This document shows positions 1-8,051 of a stretch of DNA of 64,000 bases, one piece after another. The notes under the pieces were generated by a model that worked only from the letters and a program-made list of their open reading frames with translations, searched no databases and was not told the DNA's origin. The DNA is from Nocardioides agri (GTDB lineage: Bacteria > Actinomycetota > Actinomycetes > Propionibacteriales > Nocardioidaceae), in NCBI RefSeq assembly GCF_013778305.1, contig NZ_JACEIC010000002.1, positions 1,119,708 to 1,183,707 of the forward strand, read 5' to 3'. How positions within the stretch are numbered: the first letter of the stretch is position 1; each line of letters starts with the position of its first letter. The translations under genes were made by a program, and so were the position numbers.

Positions 1-420
1 TCCTCCGACGACGAGGTCCGGGCGGCGCTCGACGCCGTCGACGCTCTCGACTGGGTCGACGCGCTGGACGACGGCCTCGACACCGAGGTGGGCTCCGGCG
101 GCCGGGCGGTCACCGCGGCCCAGGCGCAGCAGCTCGCGCTCGCCCGGCTGGTGCTGGCCGATCCGCACACGCTGGTCCTCGACGAGGCGACCTCCCTCAT
201 CGACCCGCGCGCCGCCCGGCACCTGGAGCGGTCGCTCGCAGCCGTGCTCGAGGGCCGCACGGTGATCGCGATCGCGCACCGGCTCTTCTCCGCCCACGAC
301 GCCGACCGGGTGGCGGTCGTCGAGGACGGGCGGATCGCCGAGCTCGGCTCGCACGACGAGCTGGTCGCCGCCGGAGGCTCCTACGCCGCGCTCTGGGACA
401 GCTGGCACGGACGGGGCTGA
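1..420 (+). CDS. ABC transporter ATP-binding domain, C-terminal part (partial)
   Basis: The frame is open from the window edge, so only the last 139 residues of an ATP-binding cassette are present. A Walker B/D-loop block (LVLDEATSLID) and an H-loop (VIAIAHR) are clear, and the end (ELGSHDELVAAGGSYAALW) is typical of the nucleotide-binding half of type IV exporters, in which membrane and ATPase domains are fused. The place of the LSGGQ signature is taken by VTAAQAQQ, which departs from consensus. This suggests a degenerate, non-hydrolytic-site NBD of a heterodimeric exporter. The family is certain; the substrate cannot be told. Confidence 0.9.
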   Translation, partial: SSDDEVRAALDAVDALDWVDALDDGLDTEVGSGGRAVTAAQAQQLALARLVLADPHTLVLDEATSLIDPRAARHLERSLAAVLEGRTVIAIAHRLFSAHDADRVAVVEDGRIAELGSHDELVAAGGSYAALWDSWHGRG

Positions 421-450
421 GCCGCGCGGCGCCCGTCGTCCGGCTCCCGT

Positions 451-540
451 CGTTTCATCAAGGGATGAGGTTCGACCTGCGCTTCCCTTGCCGAATCCGG
501 CCAGGTAGGCGCGGCTTCACCCTCATCCCTTGATGAAGCG
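451..540. repeat. Long inverted repeat, 20-bp arms with 50-bp spacer
   Basis: Arms 451-470 (cgtttcatcaagggatgagg) and 521-540 are inverted copies with one mismatch. Each arm also holds a small palindrome, CATC-aagg-GATG. The element lies between the end of the ABC gene and the promoter of the next gene. It could act as a terminator stem, although no T-run follows, or be a copy of a dispersed intergenic repeat. No second copy was seen in this window. Confidence 0.7.
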
Positions 541-581
541 ACAAGCGACCGACGACCCACACCCGCCGGGAGGACAGGGCG

Positions 582-620
582 TTGACCCCGCCCTGATTGT
601 GACAGTTATGCTGTCACAAT
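582..620 (+). promoter_or_regulatory. Promoter and palindromic operator overlapping the start codon
   Basis: A TTGACC -35-like hexamer lies at 582-587. A perfect 10-bp inverted repeat follows (attgtgacag 596-605, ctgtcacaat 611-620, spacer ttatg). It covers the expected -10 region, the transcription start and the first two bases of the ATG at 619. No ribosome-binding site precedes the ATG, so the mRNA is probably leaderless. The palindrome size suits a TetR-type repressor (inference); the regulator gene is not in the window. Confidence 0.65.
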
Positions 621-1653
621 GAAGCTCTCGATGCCGTTGATGTACGACGGGAACCCCCGCCAGGCCGCCGACCAGATCATCGGGCTGGAGAAGGCGGGGC
701 TCGACCTCGTGTGGGTGGCCGAGGCCTACGGCTTCGACTCCCCCACGCTGATGGGCTACCTCGCCGCCAAGACCGAGACGATCGAGATCGGCGCGGGCAT
801 CCTCAACGTCTTCTCGCGGACGCCGGGGGCGCTGCTGCAGACCGCGGCCGGCCTCGACAACGTGTCCGGTGGCCGCGCGGTCATCGGCCTCGGCGCCTCG
901 GGCCCGCAGGTGATCGAGGGCTTCCACGGCCTGCCCTACGACAAGCCGCTCGGCCGCACCCGGGAGGTCATCGAGATCATCCGGATGGGCCTGCGCCGCG
1001 AGCCGCTGGTCCACGACGGCATCATCACGCTGCCCCTCCCGGCCGACCAGGGCCTCGGCCTCGGCAAGCCGCTCAAGATCCTCACCAAGGTCGAGCGCGC
1101 CGAGGTGCCGCTCTGGGTCGCGGCCCTCGGAGACAAGAACGTCGCGATGACCGCCGAGGTCGCCGACGGCTGGCTGCCGCACCTCTTCTACCCGGAGAAG
1201 GCGCAGGCGGTCTGGGGCGACGCGCTCGCCAAGGGCGCCGCGAAGCGCTCGGCCGACCTCGGCCCGCTCGACATCAGCGCCGGCGGCATGGTCGCGATCG
1301 GGGAGGGCCCGGAGACCAAGGCGCTGCTCGACCTCGTCCGCCCGATGTATGCGTTGTACGTCGGCGGCATGGGCGCCCGCGGCAAGAACTTCTACAACGA
1401 CCTCGCCTGCCACTACGGCTACGAGGCGGAGGCCAAGCAGATCCAGGACCTCTACCTCGACGGCAAGAAGAAGGAGGCCGAGGCGCTGGTCCCGATGGAG
1501 TGGCTCGAGGCGGGCAACCTGGTCGGCCCCGAGTCCTACGTCAAGGAGCGCCTGGCCGCCTTCGCGGAGGCCGGGGTCACCACGCTGTCCGTCGCACCCG
1601 CGACCGCCGACCCGGCCGCGACCATCTCCCAGATCAAGGAGTGGGTCTCCTGA
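619..1653 (+). CDS. LLM-class F420-dependent oxidoreductase
   Basis: A 344-residue luciferase-like (bacterial monooxygenase fold) protein. The N-terminus (MKLSMPLMYDG) and the segments GLDLVWVAEAYGFDS, IEIGAGILNVFSRTP and AVIGLGASGPQVIEGFHG are hallmarks of the actinobacterial F420-dependent LLM group, which carries out hydride transfer between coenzyme F420 and organic substrates in the cytosol. The ATG is chosen because a palindrome and promoter end on it. The stop TGA shares its A with the ATG of the following acyl-CoA dehydrogenase, so the two are translationally coupled. That context points to a role with acyl-CoA or fatty-acid substrates; the substrate itself is unknown. Confidence 0.93.
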   Translation: MKLSMPLMYDGNPRQAADQIIGLEKAGLDLVWVAEAYGFDSPTLMGYLAAKTETIEIGAGILNVFSRTPGALLQTAAGLDNVSGGRAVIGLGASGPQVIEGFHGLPYDKPLGRTREVIEIIRMGLRREPLVHDGIITLPLPADQGLGLGKPLKILTKVERAEVPLWVAALGDKNVAMTAEVADGWLPHLFYPEKAQAVWGDALAKGAAKRSADLGPLDISAGGMVAIGEGPETKALLDLVRPMYALYVGGMGARGKNFYNDLACHYGYEAEAKQIQDLYLDGKKKEAEALVPMEWLEAGNLVGPESYVKERLAAFAEAGVTTLSVAPATADPAATISQIKEWVS

Positions 1654-2801
1654 TGCCCGAGCGTCCCAGCATCTACGAGCAGGAGCACGAGGACTTCCGC
1701 GCGAGCGTGCGGGCCTTCATGGAGAAGGAGGTCGTCCCGCACCACGAGCAGTGGGAGAAGGACGGCCAGGTCAGCCGCGAGGTGTGGCTGAAGGCCGGCG
1801 AGGCGGGGCTGCTCTGCTTCGACGTCGAGGAGGAGTACGGCGGCGCTGGGGTCAAGGACTTCCGCTACAACACGATCGTCGCCGAGGAGCTGGCGCGGGT
1901 CGGCGCGAGCGGCCCCGGCTTCCCGGTGCACAGCGACATCATCGTCCCCTACATCTCCCAGCTGGGGACCCCGGAGCAGAAGCAGCGCTGGCTGCCGGGC
2001 CTGGTGAGCGGTGAGCTGATCTCGGCGATCGCGATGACCGAGCCGGGTGCCGGCTCCGACCTGCAGGGTATCCGCACATCGGCGGTCGACAAGGGCGACC
2101 ACTACGTGCTCAACGGCTCCAAGACCTTCATCAGCAACGGCATCCTGTCCGACCTGGTGATCGTGGTCTGCCGCACCGACCCGGACGCCGGCCACAAGGG
2201 CATCTCGCTGCTCGTCGTCGAGCGCGGCATGAAGGGCTTCGAGCGCGGCCGCAACCTCGACAAGGTCGGCATGAAGGCCCAGGACACCGCGGAGCTCTTC
2301 TTCGACAACGTCGAGGTGCCCAAGGCCAACCTGCTCGGCGAGGAGGGCTCCGGCTTCATCTCGCTGATGATGAACCTCGGCCAGGAGCGGATCTCGATCG
2401 CTGCGATGGCCGTCGCCGCCATCGAGAACGTGCTCGACTGGTCGCTGGCCTACGCCAAGGAGCGCACGGCGTTCGGCAAGCCGATCGGCTCCTTCCAACA
2501 CAACCGCTTCGTGCTCGCCGAGATGGCCACCCACGCGCACGTCGCGCGCGTCTTCATCAACGACTGCATCCTCAAGCTCAACGCCGGGGAGGTCGACCCT
2601 GCGCTCGCCTCGATGGCGAAGTGGTGGACCACCGAGCTGCAGAAGCAGGTCACCGACGCGGGTCTCCAGCTCCACGGCGGCTACGGCTACATGATGGAGT
2701 ACCCGATCGCGCGGGCGTTCACGGACGGCCGGATCCAGACGATCTACGGCGGCACGACCGAGATCCAGAAGGAGATCATCGGACGCTCGCTCGGCATCTG
2801 A
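1653..2801 (+). CDS. Acyl-CoA dehydrogenase (long-chain-type active site)
   Basis: A 382-residue flavoprotein that oxidises acyl-CoA to trans-2-enoyl-CoA. Visible family signatures are AMTEPGAGSDLQGIRT (residues about 127-142), RTAFGKPIG (271-279), QLHGGYGYMMEYPI and IYGGTTEIQKEIIGR. The medium-chain-type catalytic Glu in the last motif is Gly here, as in long-chain/isovaleryl-type enzymes, where the base sits on helix G; Glu258 (AAIENVL) is the candidate. The ATG overlaps the preceding stop by one base. It is followed by an acyl-CoA synthetase, which suggests activation and first oxidation of a fatty acid in one cluster. Chain-length preference is inferred only from the motif. Confidence 0.95.
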   Translation: MPERPSIYEQEHEDFRASVRAFMEKEVVPHHEQWEKDGQVSREVWLKAGEAGLLCFDVEEEYGGAGVKDFRYNTIVAEELARVGASGPGFPVHSDIIVPYISQLGTPEQKQRWLPGLVSGELISAIAMTEPGAGSDLQGIRTSAVDKGDHYVLNGSKTFISNGILSDLVIVVCRTDPDAGHKGISLLVVERGMKGFERGRNLDKVGMKAQDTAELFFDNVEVPKANLLGEEGSGFISLMMNLGQERISIAAMAVAAIENVLDWSLAYAKERTAFGKPIGSFQHNRFVLAEMATHAHVARVFINDCILKLNAGEVDPALASMAKWWTTELQKQVTDAGLQLHGGYGYMMEYPIARAFTDGRIQTIYGGTTEIQKEIIGRSLGI

Positions 2802-2855
2802 GGGGTGGCTATGGTGTGACCCACGCCACGCCACCGCCATCCCGAGGAGCAGCCG

Positions 2856-4682
2856 ATGTCCACCGACGTACTCGCCGAGCGCGCCCGCATCCAGGCCCTG
2901 GTCGAGGGGCGCACGCTCCCCGACGCACTCGCCGACACGGTCCGTGAGCACGGCGACCAGCCGGCGTACTCCGACAAGCACCACGCACCCGAGGGCGAGA
3001 GCTGGCGGACGCTCACCTGGAGCGAGACGAGCGAGCTGGCGCACGACGTCGCCGCTGCGCTGATCGAGATCGGCGTCCAGCCGGGCGACACGGTCGCCAT
3101 CATGGCCAGCAACCGGATCGAGCACTACGTCGCCGACATCGCCGGCACGCTCGCGGCCGCGACCCCGATGTCGATCTACAACACGCTCTCCGCCGAGCAG
3201 GTCGCGTTCGTGGCGGGGCACGCCCGCCCGACCGTGGTCATCCTCGAGACCGCCGACCACCGGGCGCGGTGGGAGAAGGCGCTCGGCGAGGTCGACAGCG
3301 TCAAGCGGATCGTGATGATCGACGAGGACTGGGCCGACCTGGCGGCCGCGGGCGCGGCGTACCGGGCGGCGAACCCCGACGCAGTCGCCGGCCGCACCGC
3401 CCAGCTCACCCCGGACTCCCCCGCGACGATCCTCTACACCTCCGGCACGACGGGGAACCCCAAGGGCGTCGTGCTCACCCACCACAACGTGCTCTACGAA
3501 GCGATGTCCACGCAGGAGAGGGCCGGCCTGATGGACCCGCAGCGCTCGGTCAGCTATCTGCCGCTGGCGCACATCGCCGAGCGGGTGCTCGGCCTCTACG
3601 GGCCGCAGATCACCGGCAGCCACATGTACGCGATCGGCGACCCCGCGCAGCTGCTCGGAGCGCTCGGCGAGGTGCACCCCACGGCGTTCTTCGGCGTGCC
3701 GCGGGTGTGGGAGAAGATCAAGACGGGCCTGTCCGCCAAGCTCGCCGCCGATCCTGACGAGGCCAACCGCAAGCTGGTCGAGGACTCGATGGCCGCGGCG
3801 CTCGCGTGGGTCGAGGCCCAGGAGGTCGGCGGCACGATGACGCCGGAGATCGAGGCGGACTACCGCCAGGCCGACGAACAGATCCTCGGCTTCCTCAAGC
3901 TGCTGCTCGGCCTCGACCAGGTCACCTGGGCGGGGTCCGCCGCCGCGCCGATGCCGCTCGACGTCGCCAAGTTCATGGCTGGGCTCGGTCTCAAGGTCTA
4001 CGACGTCTACGGCATGACCGAGACCTGTGGCGCCGTCACCGCCAACGGTCCGGGCGGGTTCAAGCTCGGCACCGTCGGCAGCGCCAACCCGGGCATGGAG
4101 GTCAAGCTCGGCGAGGACGGCGAGATCCTGGTGCGCGGTCCGGTCAACACCCCCGGCTACCACCTCCAGGAGGACGCCACCCGTGCCCTCATCGACGAGG
4201 ACGGCTGGATCCACACCGGCGACATCGGCACCCTCGACGACGACGGGTTCTTCGCGGTCGTCGACCGCAAGAAGGAGCTGATCATCACCTCGGCTGGCAA
4301 GAACGTCGCGCCGTCGAACATCGAGAACTACCTCAAGGAGTCCCCGCTCATCGGGCACGCGATGGCGATCGGCGACGGCCGCCCGTACGTCGTCGCGATC
4401 CTCACCCTCGACGGCGAGATCGCCCCCGTGGTCGCGCAGTCGATGGGCATCGAGTTCACCGACCTCGCCGAGCTCGCCGAGAAGCCCGAGATCCGCGCAC
4501 TCGTGCAGCAGGCGGTCGACGCCGCCAACGAGCGCCTCTCCCGCCCCGAGCAGGTGAAGTCGTTCGAGCTGCTCCCCGTCGAGTGGACCGCCGAGTCCGA
4601 GGAGCTGACCCCGACCCTCAAGCTCAAGCGGCGGGTCGTGAACACCAAGTACGCCGACGTGGTGGACCGCCTCTACGGCTGA
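2856..4682 (+). CDS. Long-chain acyl-CoA synthetase (AMP-forming)
   Basis: A 608-residue ANL-superfamily enzyme. The P-loop-like ATP motif YTSGTTGNPKGV lies at about residues 193-204. Further on are YGMTETCG, a GWIHTGDIG hinge region and the C-terminal lysine motif near LTPTLKLKRR. Length and motifs match FadD15/long-chain AMP-dependent ligases of actinobacteria, which convert a fatty acid, ATP and CoA to acyl-CoA at the cytoplasmic membrane. GAGGAG precedes the ATG at a normal distance. The 54-bp gap after the dehydrogenase gene and shared strand suggest one transcription unit with the two upstream genes. Confidence 0.95.
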   Translation: MSTDVLAERARIQALVEGRTLPDALADTVREHGDQPAYSDKHHAPEGESWRTLTWSETSELAHDVAAALIEIGVQPGDTVAIMASNRIEHYVADIAGTLAAATPMSIYNTLSAEQVAFVAGHARPTVVILETADHRARWEKALGEVDSVKRIVMIDEDWADLAAAGAAYRAANPDAVAGRTAQLTPDSPATILYTSGTTGNPKGVVLTHHNVLYEAMSTQERAGLMDPQRSVSYLPLAHIAERVLGLYGPQITGSHMYAIGDPAQLLGALGEVHPTAFFGVPRVWEKIKTGLSAKLAADPDEANRKLVEDSMAAALAWVEAQEVGGTMTPEIEADYRQADEQILGFLKLLLGLDQVTWAGSAAAPMPLDVAKFMAGLGLKVYDVYGMTETCGAVTANGPGGFKLGTVGSANPGMEVKLGEDGEILVRGPVNTPGYHLQEDATRALIDEDGWIHTGDIGTLDDDGFFAVVDRKKELIITSAGKNVAPSNIENYLKESPLIGHAMAIGDGRPYVVAILTLDGEIAPVVAQSMGIEFTDLAELAEKPEIRALVQQAVDAANERLSRPEQVKSFELLPVEWTAESEELTPTLKLKRRVVNTKYADVVDRLYG

Positions 4683-4808
4683 CCGCTGCTCGTACCGCAC
4701 CGTCGCCGACCTGCGGGTTGGGCGCTGGGTTCTTCCGGGACGTTCGCGGTCAGTCCGGGGATCTTGATCCACCAGGTGAATCAGAAGCTCCGCTGAGACC
4801 TCCACGCG

Positions 4809-4842
4809 CCCCGACCGCAGGTCGGGGCAGACCCGGCAAGAT
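4809..4842 (+). promoter_or_regulatory. Palindrome in the promoter region of the amidase fusion gene
   Basis: A perfect 8-bp inverted repeat with a 3-base loop (ccccgacc-gca-ggtcgggg, 4809-4827) lies 21 bases before the GTG of the next gene. A -10-like CAAGAT (4837-4842) sits 6 bases before the GTG, so the palindrome covers the -35 region. It can be an operator, or the terminator stem of the acyl-CoA synthetase gene without a T-run. The rest of the gap 4683-4848 shows nothing recognisable. Confidence 0.4.
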
Positions 4843-4848
4843 CGACCT

Positions 4849-6345
4849 GTGACCCAAGCACCTGTCCCGCCCGGGCTCGTCGAAGCGTTCTGGGAGTACG
4901 AGCGCGCGCTGATGGACGACGACGTCGCGACCCTCGACCGGCTGTTCGCGCCGGGGCCGACGACGATCCGGGGCGACGCCGACGGGCTGCTGGTCGGGCA
5001 CGACCAGATCAGCGCGTTCCGCGGCCGCCGCGGTGGGGCGCCGCGGCGGCGGATCGTGCAGACCCACGTGCAGACCGTCGATGACGACCACGCCCTCGTC
5101 GTCGCGGTCACCGAGCTCGAGCGCGGGGGCCGCGGCCAGCAGACCCAGCTGTGGCTGCGGACCGCCGACGGCTGGCGCGTCAGCGCCGCGCACGTCTCGA
5201 CCCCCGCCCCGGCGCTGGACACACGAGTGTGGCGGGTGGTCGGCGACCCGCTCGTGCCGGCGACCGGCTCCGGCCCGCTCGACGGGGAGAGCGTCGCCGT
5301 CAAGGACGTGTACGCCGTGCGCGGGCAGCGCATCGGCGCCGGCAACCCGGCCTGGCTGGCGCAGGCGCGCGAGGAGCCGGTGACCGCGCGGGCGGTGGAG
5401 CTGCTGCTCGAGGCCGGGGCCGCCGTGCGCGGCATCGCGCGCACCGACGAGTTCGCGTGGTCGCTGGCCGGCACCAACGCGCACTACGGCGCCCCGCCCA
5501 ACCCGAGGGCTCCCGGCCGGGTGCCGGGCGGCTCCTCCTCGGGGTCGGCGAGCGCGGTCTCGCTCGGCCACGCCAGCATCGGCCTCGGCACCGACACCGG
5601 CGGCTCGATCCGCGTCCCGGCGGCCTACCAGGGGCTCCACGGCATCCGGACCACCCACGACCTGGTGTCGTCGTACGCCGTGCTGCCGCTGGCCCGCACG
5701 TTCGACACCGTCGGCTGGCTCACCCGCGACGCCGGCCTGCTCCAACGGGTCGGCGAGGTGCTGCTGCCGCCGGGGCCGCGCAACCCGGCCGCCGAGCTGG
5801 TCAGCGTGCCGGGCCTGCTGGCCCTCGCCGAGCCCGACGTGGGCGAGACCGTCGACCGGTTCGCCGCCGAGCACGGCGCGATGCGCGAGTCGTGGGACCT
5901 GGCCGCGCTCCCGGCTTGGCTGCGCGCCTTCCAGACCGTCCAGGCCCGGGAGGCCTGGCAGGATCGGGGCGCCTGGCTGGCCCCGCGGCTCGACGAGCTC
6001 GGCACCGACGTCCGCGGCAGGTTCGAGGCCGCGGCGCAGGTCGACGAGGAGAGTGCCGACGCCGCACGCCGCGTGGTCGCCGAGGCCCGCAGCACGATCC
6101 GCGACCTGGTCGGCGACCGGGTCGTCGTGCTGCCCTCCGCCTCGTCGGTCGCACCCCTGCTCGGGACCGGCCTCCAGTCCGTGCGCGAGGCGACGCTGAC
6201 GCTGACCTGCCTCGCCGGGCTGGCCGGCCTGCCCGCCGTCAGCGTGCCGGTGACGGCCCGCTCGGGCCTGCCGACCGGCGTCTGTCTCCTGGCCGGCGCC
6301 GGCCGCGACCGCGATCTCCTCCAGCTGGCCATTGACCTGGCCTGA
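4849..6345 (+). CDS. AtzH/HpxZ-like domain fused to an amidase-signature amidohydrolase
   Basis: 498 residues in two parts. Residues 1-125 match the small SnoaL-like fold AtzH/HpxZ domain (VEAFWEYERALMDDDVATLD, then FRGRRGG and WRVSAAHVS). Residues 130-498 are an amidase-signature enzyme with the Lys-cisSer-Ser triad visible as Lys152, Ser229 (GGSSSGSA) and Ser253 (GTDTGGSIR). In Klebsiella the separate proteins HpxZ and HpxY belong to oxalurate catabolism. This gene lies directly before an operon that should produce oxalurate through a PucG-type aminotransferase, so oxalurate or a derived amide is the most economical substrate (inference). GTG start; probably leaderless. Confidence 0.9.
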   Translation: MTQAPVPPGLVEAFWEYERALMDDDVATLDRLFAPGPTTIRGDADGLLVGHDQISAFRGRRGGAPRRRIVQTHVQTVDDDHALVVAVTELERGGRGQQTQLWLRTADGWRVSAAHVSTPAPALDTRVWRVVGDPLVPATGSGPLDGESVAVKDVYAVRGQRIGAGNPAWLAQAREEPVTARAVELLLEAGAAVRGIARTDEFAWSLAGTNAHYGAPPNPRAPGRVPGGSSSGSASAVSLGHASIGLGTDTGGSIRVPAAYQGLHGIRTTHDLVSSYAVLPLARTFDTVGWLTRDAGLLQRVGEVLLPPGPRNPAAELVSVPGLLALAEPDVGETVDRFAAEHGAMRESWDLAALPAWLRAFQTVQAREAWQDRGAWLAPRLDELGTDVRGRFEAAAQVDEESADAARRVVAEARSTIRDLVGDRVVVLPSASSVAPLLGTGLQSVREATLTLTCLAGLAGLPAVSVPVTARSGLPTGVCLLAGAGRDRDLLQLAIDLA

Positions 6346-6370
6346 CCGGGCACGAGACCGTTGCACCTCT

Positions 6371-6384
6371 GAAACGACCGTTTC
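6371..6384. promoter_or_regulatory. Candidate operator GAAACG-AC-CGTTTC of the purine operon
   Basis: A perfect 6-bp inverted repeat with a 2-bp centre lies in the only intergenic gap (59 bp) between the amidase gene and the ten overlapping purine genes. Operators for RpiR-family regulators are often GAAA/TTTC palindromes, and the operon encodes an RpiR protein at 11822, so autoregulation is plausible. Binding is inferred, not shown. Confidence 0.45.
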
Positions 6385-6404
6385 GCGTCGCGAGGGGAGG
6401 GTCC

Positions 6405-6899
6405 GTGCGGCTGGACGAGCTCAACGCGCTGCCGCCCGGGGAGGCCGACGCCGCCCTGCGCCCCTGCGTCGACATCGACTCGTGGGTGCGCGGCCTGGTC
6501 GACGCCCGGCCGTACGCCGACCGTGCCGACCTGCTCGCCCGCGCCGACGACCTCGCCCGGGACTGGACGCCGGCCGAGGTCGAGCAGGCACTGGCCGACC
6601 ACCCGCGCATCGGGGAGCGACACGCCGGCAGCGGGGCGAGCGCTCAGATGTCCGGTCGCGAGCAGGCCGGCGTCGACCAGCACGACGCCGACGTGCAGCG
6701 GCGGCTGGCCGAGGGCAACGCCGCGTACGAGCAACGGTTCGACCGCATCTACCTGGTCCGCGCCGCGGGTCGCTCGGCGGCGGAGATCCTCGCGCTGCTC
6801 GAGGAGCGCCTCGGCAACGACCCGGACACCGAGCTCGCCGTCACCGCCGGTCAGCTGCGCGAGATCGCGCTGCTCCGCCTGGAAGGACTCGTCCCATGA
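6405..6899 (+). CDS. 2-oxo-4-hydroxy-4-carboxy-5-ureidoimidazoline (OHCU) decarboxylase
   Basis: A 164-residue cytosolic enzyme that converts OHCU to (S)-allantoin, the third step from urate. The family motifs are present: the catalytic His66 in ADHPRIG and the SGREQAGV segment at residues 83-90. The GTG start is supported by the purine-rich GAGGGGAGGG just upstream. It is the first gene of the compact operon, and its stop overlaps the start of the HIU hydrolase by 4 bases (ATGA). Length is normal for the stand-alone decarboxylase. Confidence 0.95.
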   Translation: MRLDELNALPPGEADAALRPCVDIDSWVRGLVDARPYADRADLLARADDLARDWTPAEVEQALADHPRIGERHAGSGASAQMSGREQAGVDQHDADVQRRLAEGNAAYEQRFDRIYLVRAAGRSAAEILALLEERLGNDPDTELAVTAGQLREIALLRLEGLVP

Positions 6900-7216
6900 G
6901 CACCCTCTCGACCCACGTCCTCGACACCACCGCCGGCGTCCCGGTGGTCGGCCTGCGCGTCCACCTCGGCAACGCCGCCGACCAGGCGATCGCCGAGGGC
7001 GTCACCGACGACGACGGCCGGGTGCGCTTCGACGCCGACCTGCCGGGCGGGCCGCACGTCCTCACCTTCGAGACCGGCTCCTGGTATGCCGAGCAGGGCC
7101 GCGAGACGTTCTTCCCCGTCGTGGGCGTCGCCTTCCGGATCGACCCCGCGCGGCCGCACCACCACGTGCCGCTGCTGCTCAGCCCGTTCGCCTACTCGAC
7201 CTATCGAGGGAGCTGA
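6896..7216 (+). CDS. 5-hydroxyisourate hydrolase (transthyretin-related)
   Basis: A 106-residue transthyretin-like protein that hydrolyses 5-hydroxyisourate to OHCU. The N-terminal STHVLDTTAGVPV and the C-terminal tetrapeptide YRGS at residues 103-106 are the signatures that separate this enzyme from transthyretin. Other active-site histidines are in RPHHHVPLL. The ATG overlaps the decarboxylase stop and the next gene starts after one base, so all three urate-degrading enzymes are translated together. Confidence 0.96.
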   Translation: MSTLSTHVLDTTAGVPVVGLRVHLGNAADQAIAEGVTDDDGRVRFDADLPGGPHVLTFETGSWYAEQGRETFFPVVGVAFRIDPARPHHHVPLLLSPFAYSTYRGS

Positions 7217-7217
7217 G

Positions 7218-8051
7218 ATGGCGCGCATCGTGCTCGGGCCCAACCAGTACGGCAAGGCCGAGGTGCGGCTGGTGCGGGTCGACCGCGGCAGCGACCGGCA
7301 CACGATCGCCGACCTCAACATCACCACCCAGCTGCGCGGCGACTTCACCGCGTGCCACACCGAGGGCGACAACGGCCACGTCGTCCCCACGGACACCCAG
7401 AAGAACACCGTCTACGCGTTCGCCCGCGACGGCGTCGGTGCGCCGGAGGACTTCCTGCTCCGGCTGGCCCGTCACTTCACCTCCGCACACGCGTGGGTGA
7501 CCGGCGCCCACCTCTCGGCGGAGCAGTACTCCTGGCAGCGGCTCGGCGACCACTCCTTCGCCCGCGCCGGCCGGGAGACCCGCACCGCGTCGGTCGAGGT
7601 GGACGGCGAGAGCGTCGTCGTCACGGCGGGCCTCAAGGACTGCACGGTCCTGAAGTCGACCGACTCCGAGTTCCACGGCTTCCCCCGCGACCGCTACACG
7701 ACGCTGCCGGAGACGAGCGACCGGATCCTGGCCACCAACGTCACGGCCGCCTGGACCTACGGCCGCGACGGCCTCGACTACGACGCGACGTACGCCGGCG
7801 TCCGCGACCTGCTGCTCGAGACGTTCGCGGCCCACCACTCGCTCGCGCTGCAGCAGACGATCTTCGCCATGGGCGAGGCGGTGCTGGAGCGCTACGACGA
7901 GATCGAGTCCGTCAACCTGGCCTGCCCCAACAAGCACCACTTCCTCGTCGACCTCGAGCCCTTCGGGCTCGACAACCCCGGCGAGGTCTTCTTCGCCGCC
8001 GACCGGCCCTACGGGCTGATCCAGGCCACGGTCCTCCGGGAGCACGGGTGA
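7218..8051 (+). CDS. Urate oxidase (uricase)
   Basis: A 277-residue cofactor-free oxidase that converts urate and O2 to 5-hydroxyisourate and H2O2. The signature VPTDTQKNTVYAFAR (about residues 56-70) supplies the catalytic Thr of the Lys-Thr pair, Lys13 (NQYGKAEVRL) is the likely partner, and LKSTDSEFHGF is the second uricase block. Length agrees with actinobacterial uricases. No peroxisomal-type targeting is expected or needed. No catalase gene is in the window, so peroxide removal relies on other loci. Confidence 0.97.
   Translation: MARIVLGPNQYGKAEVRLVRVDRGSDRHTIADLNITTQLRGDFTACHTEGDNGHVVPTDTQKNTVYAFARDGVGAPEDFLLRLARHFTSAHAWVTGAHLSAEQYSWQRLGDHSFARAGRETRTASVEVDGESVVVTAGLKDCTVLKSTDSEFHGFPRDRYTTLPETSDRILATNVTAAWTYGRDGLDYDATYAGVRDLLLETFAAHHSLALQQTIFAMGEAVLERYDEIESVNLACPNKHHFLVDLEPFGLDNPGEVFFAADRPYGLIQATVLREHG

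Noticed and set aside
4809..4827. Terminator of the acyl-CoA synthetase gene
   Set aside because: Kept only as an operator candidate: there is no T-run, it lies 127 bases beyond the stop, and it overlaps the -35 region of the next gene.
1536..5477. Very long open frame on the minus strand across the acyl-CoA genes
   Set aside because: It is the antisense shadow of high-GC coding DNA: low-complexity composition, no domains, and it covers two well-supported plus-strand enzymes and parts of two more.
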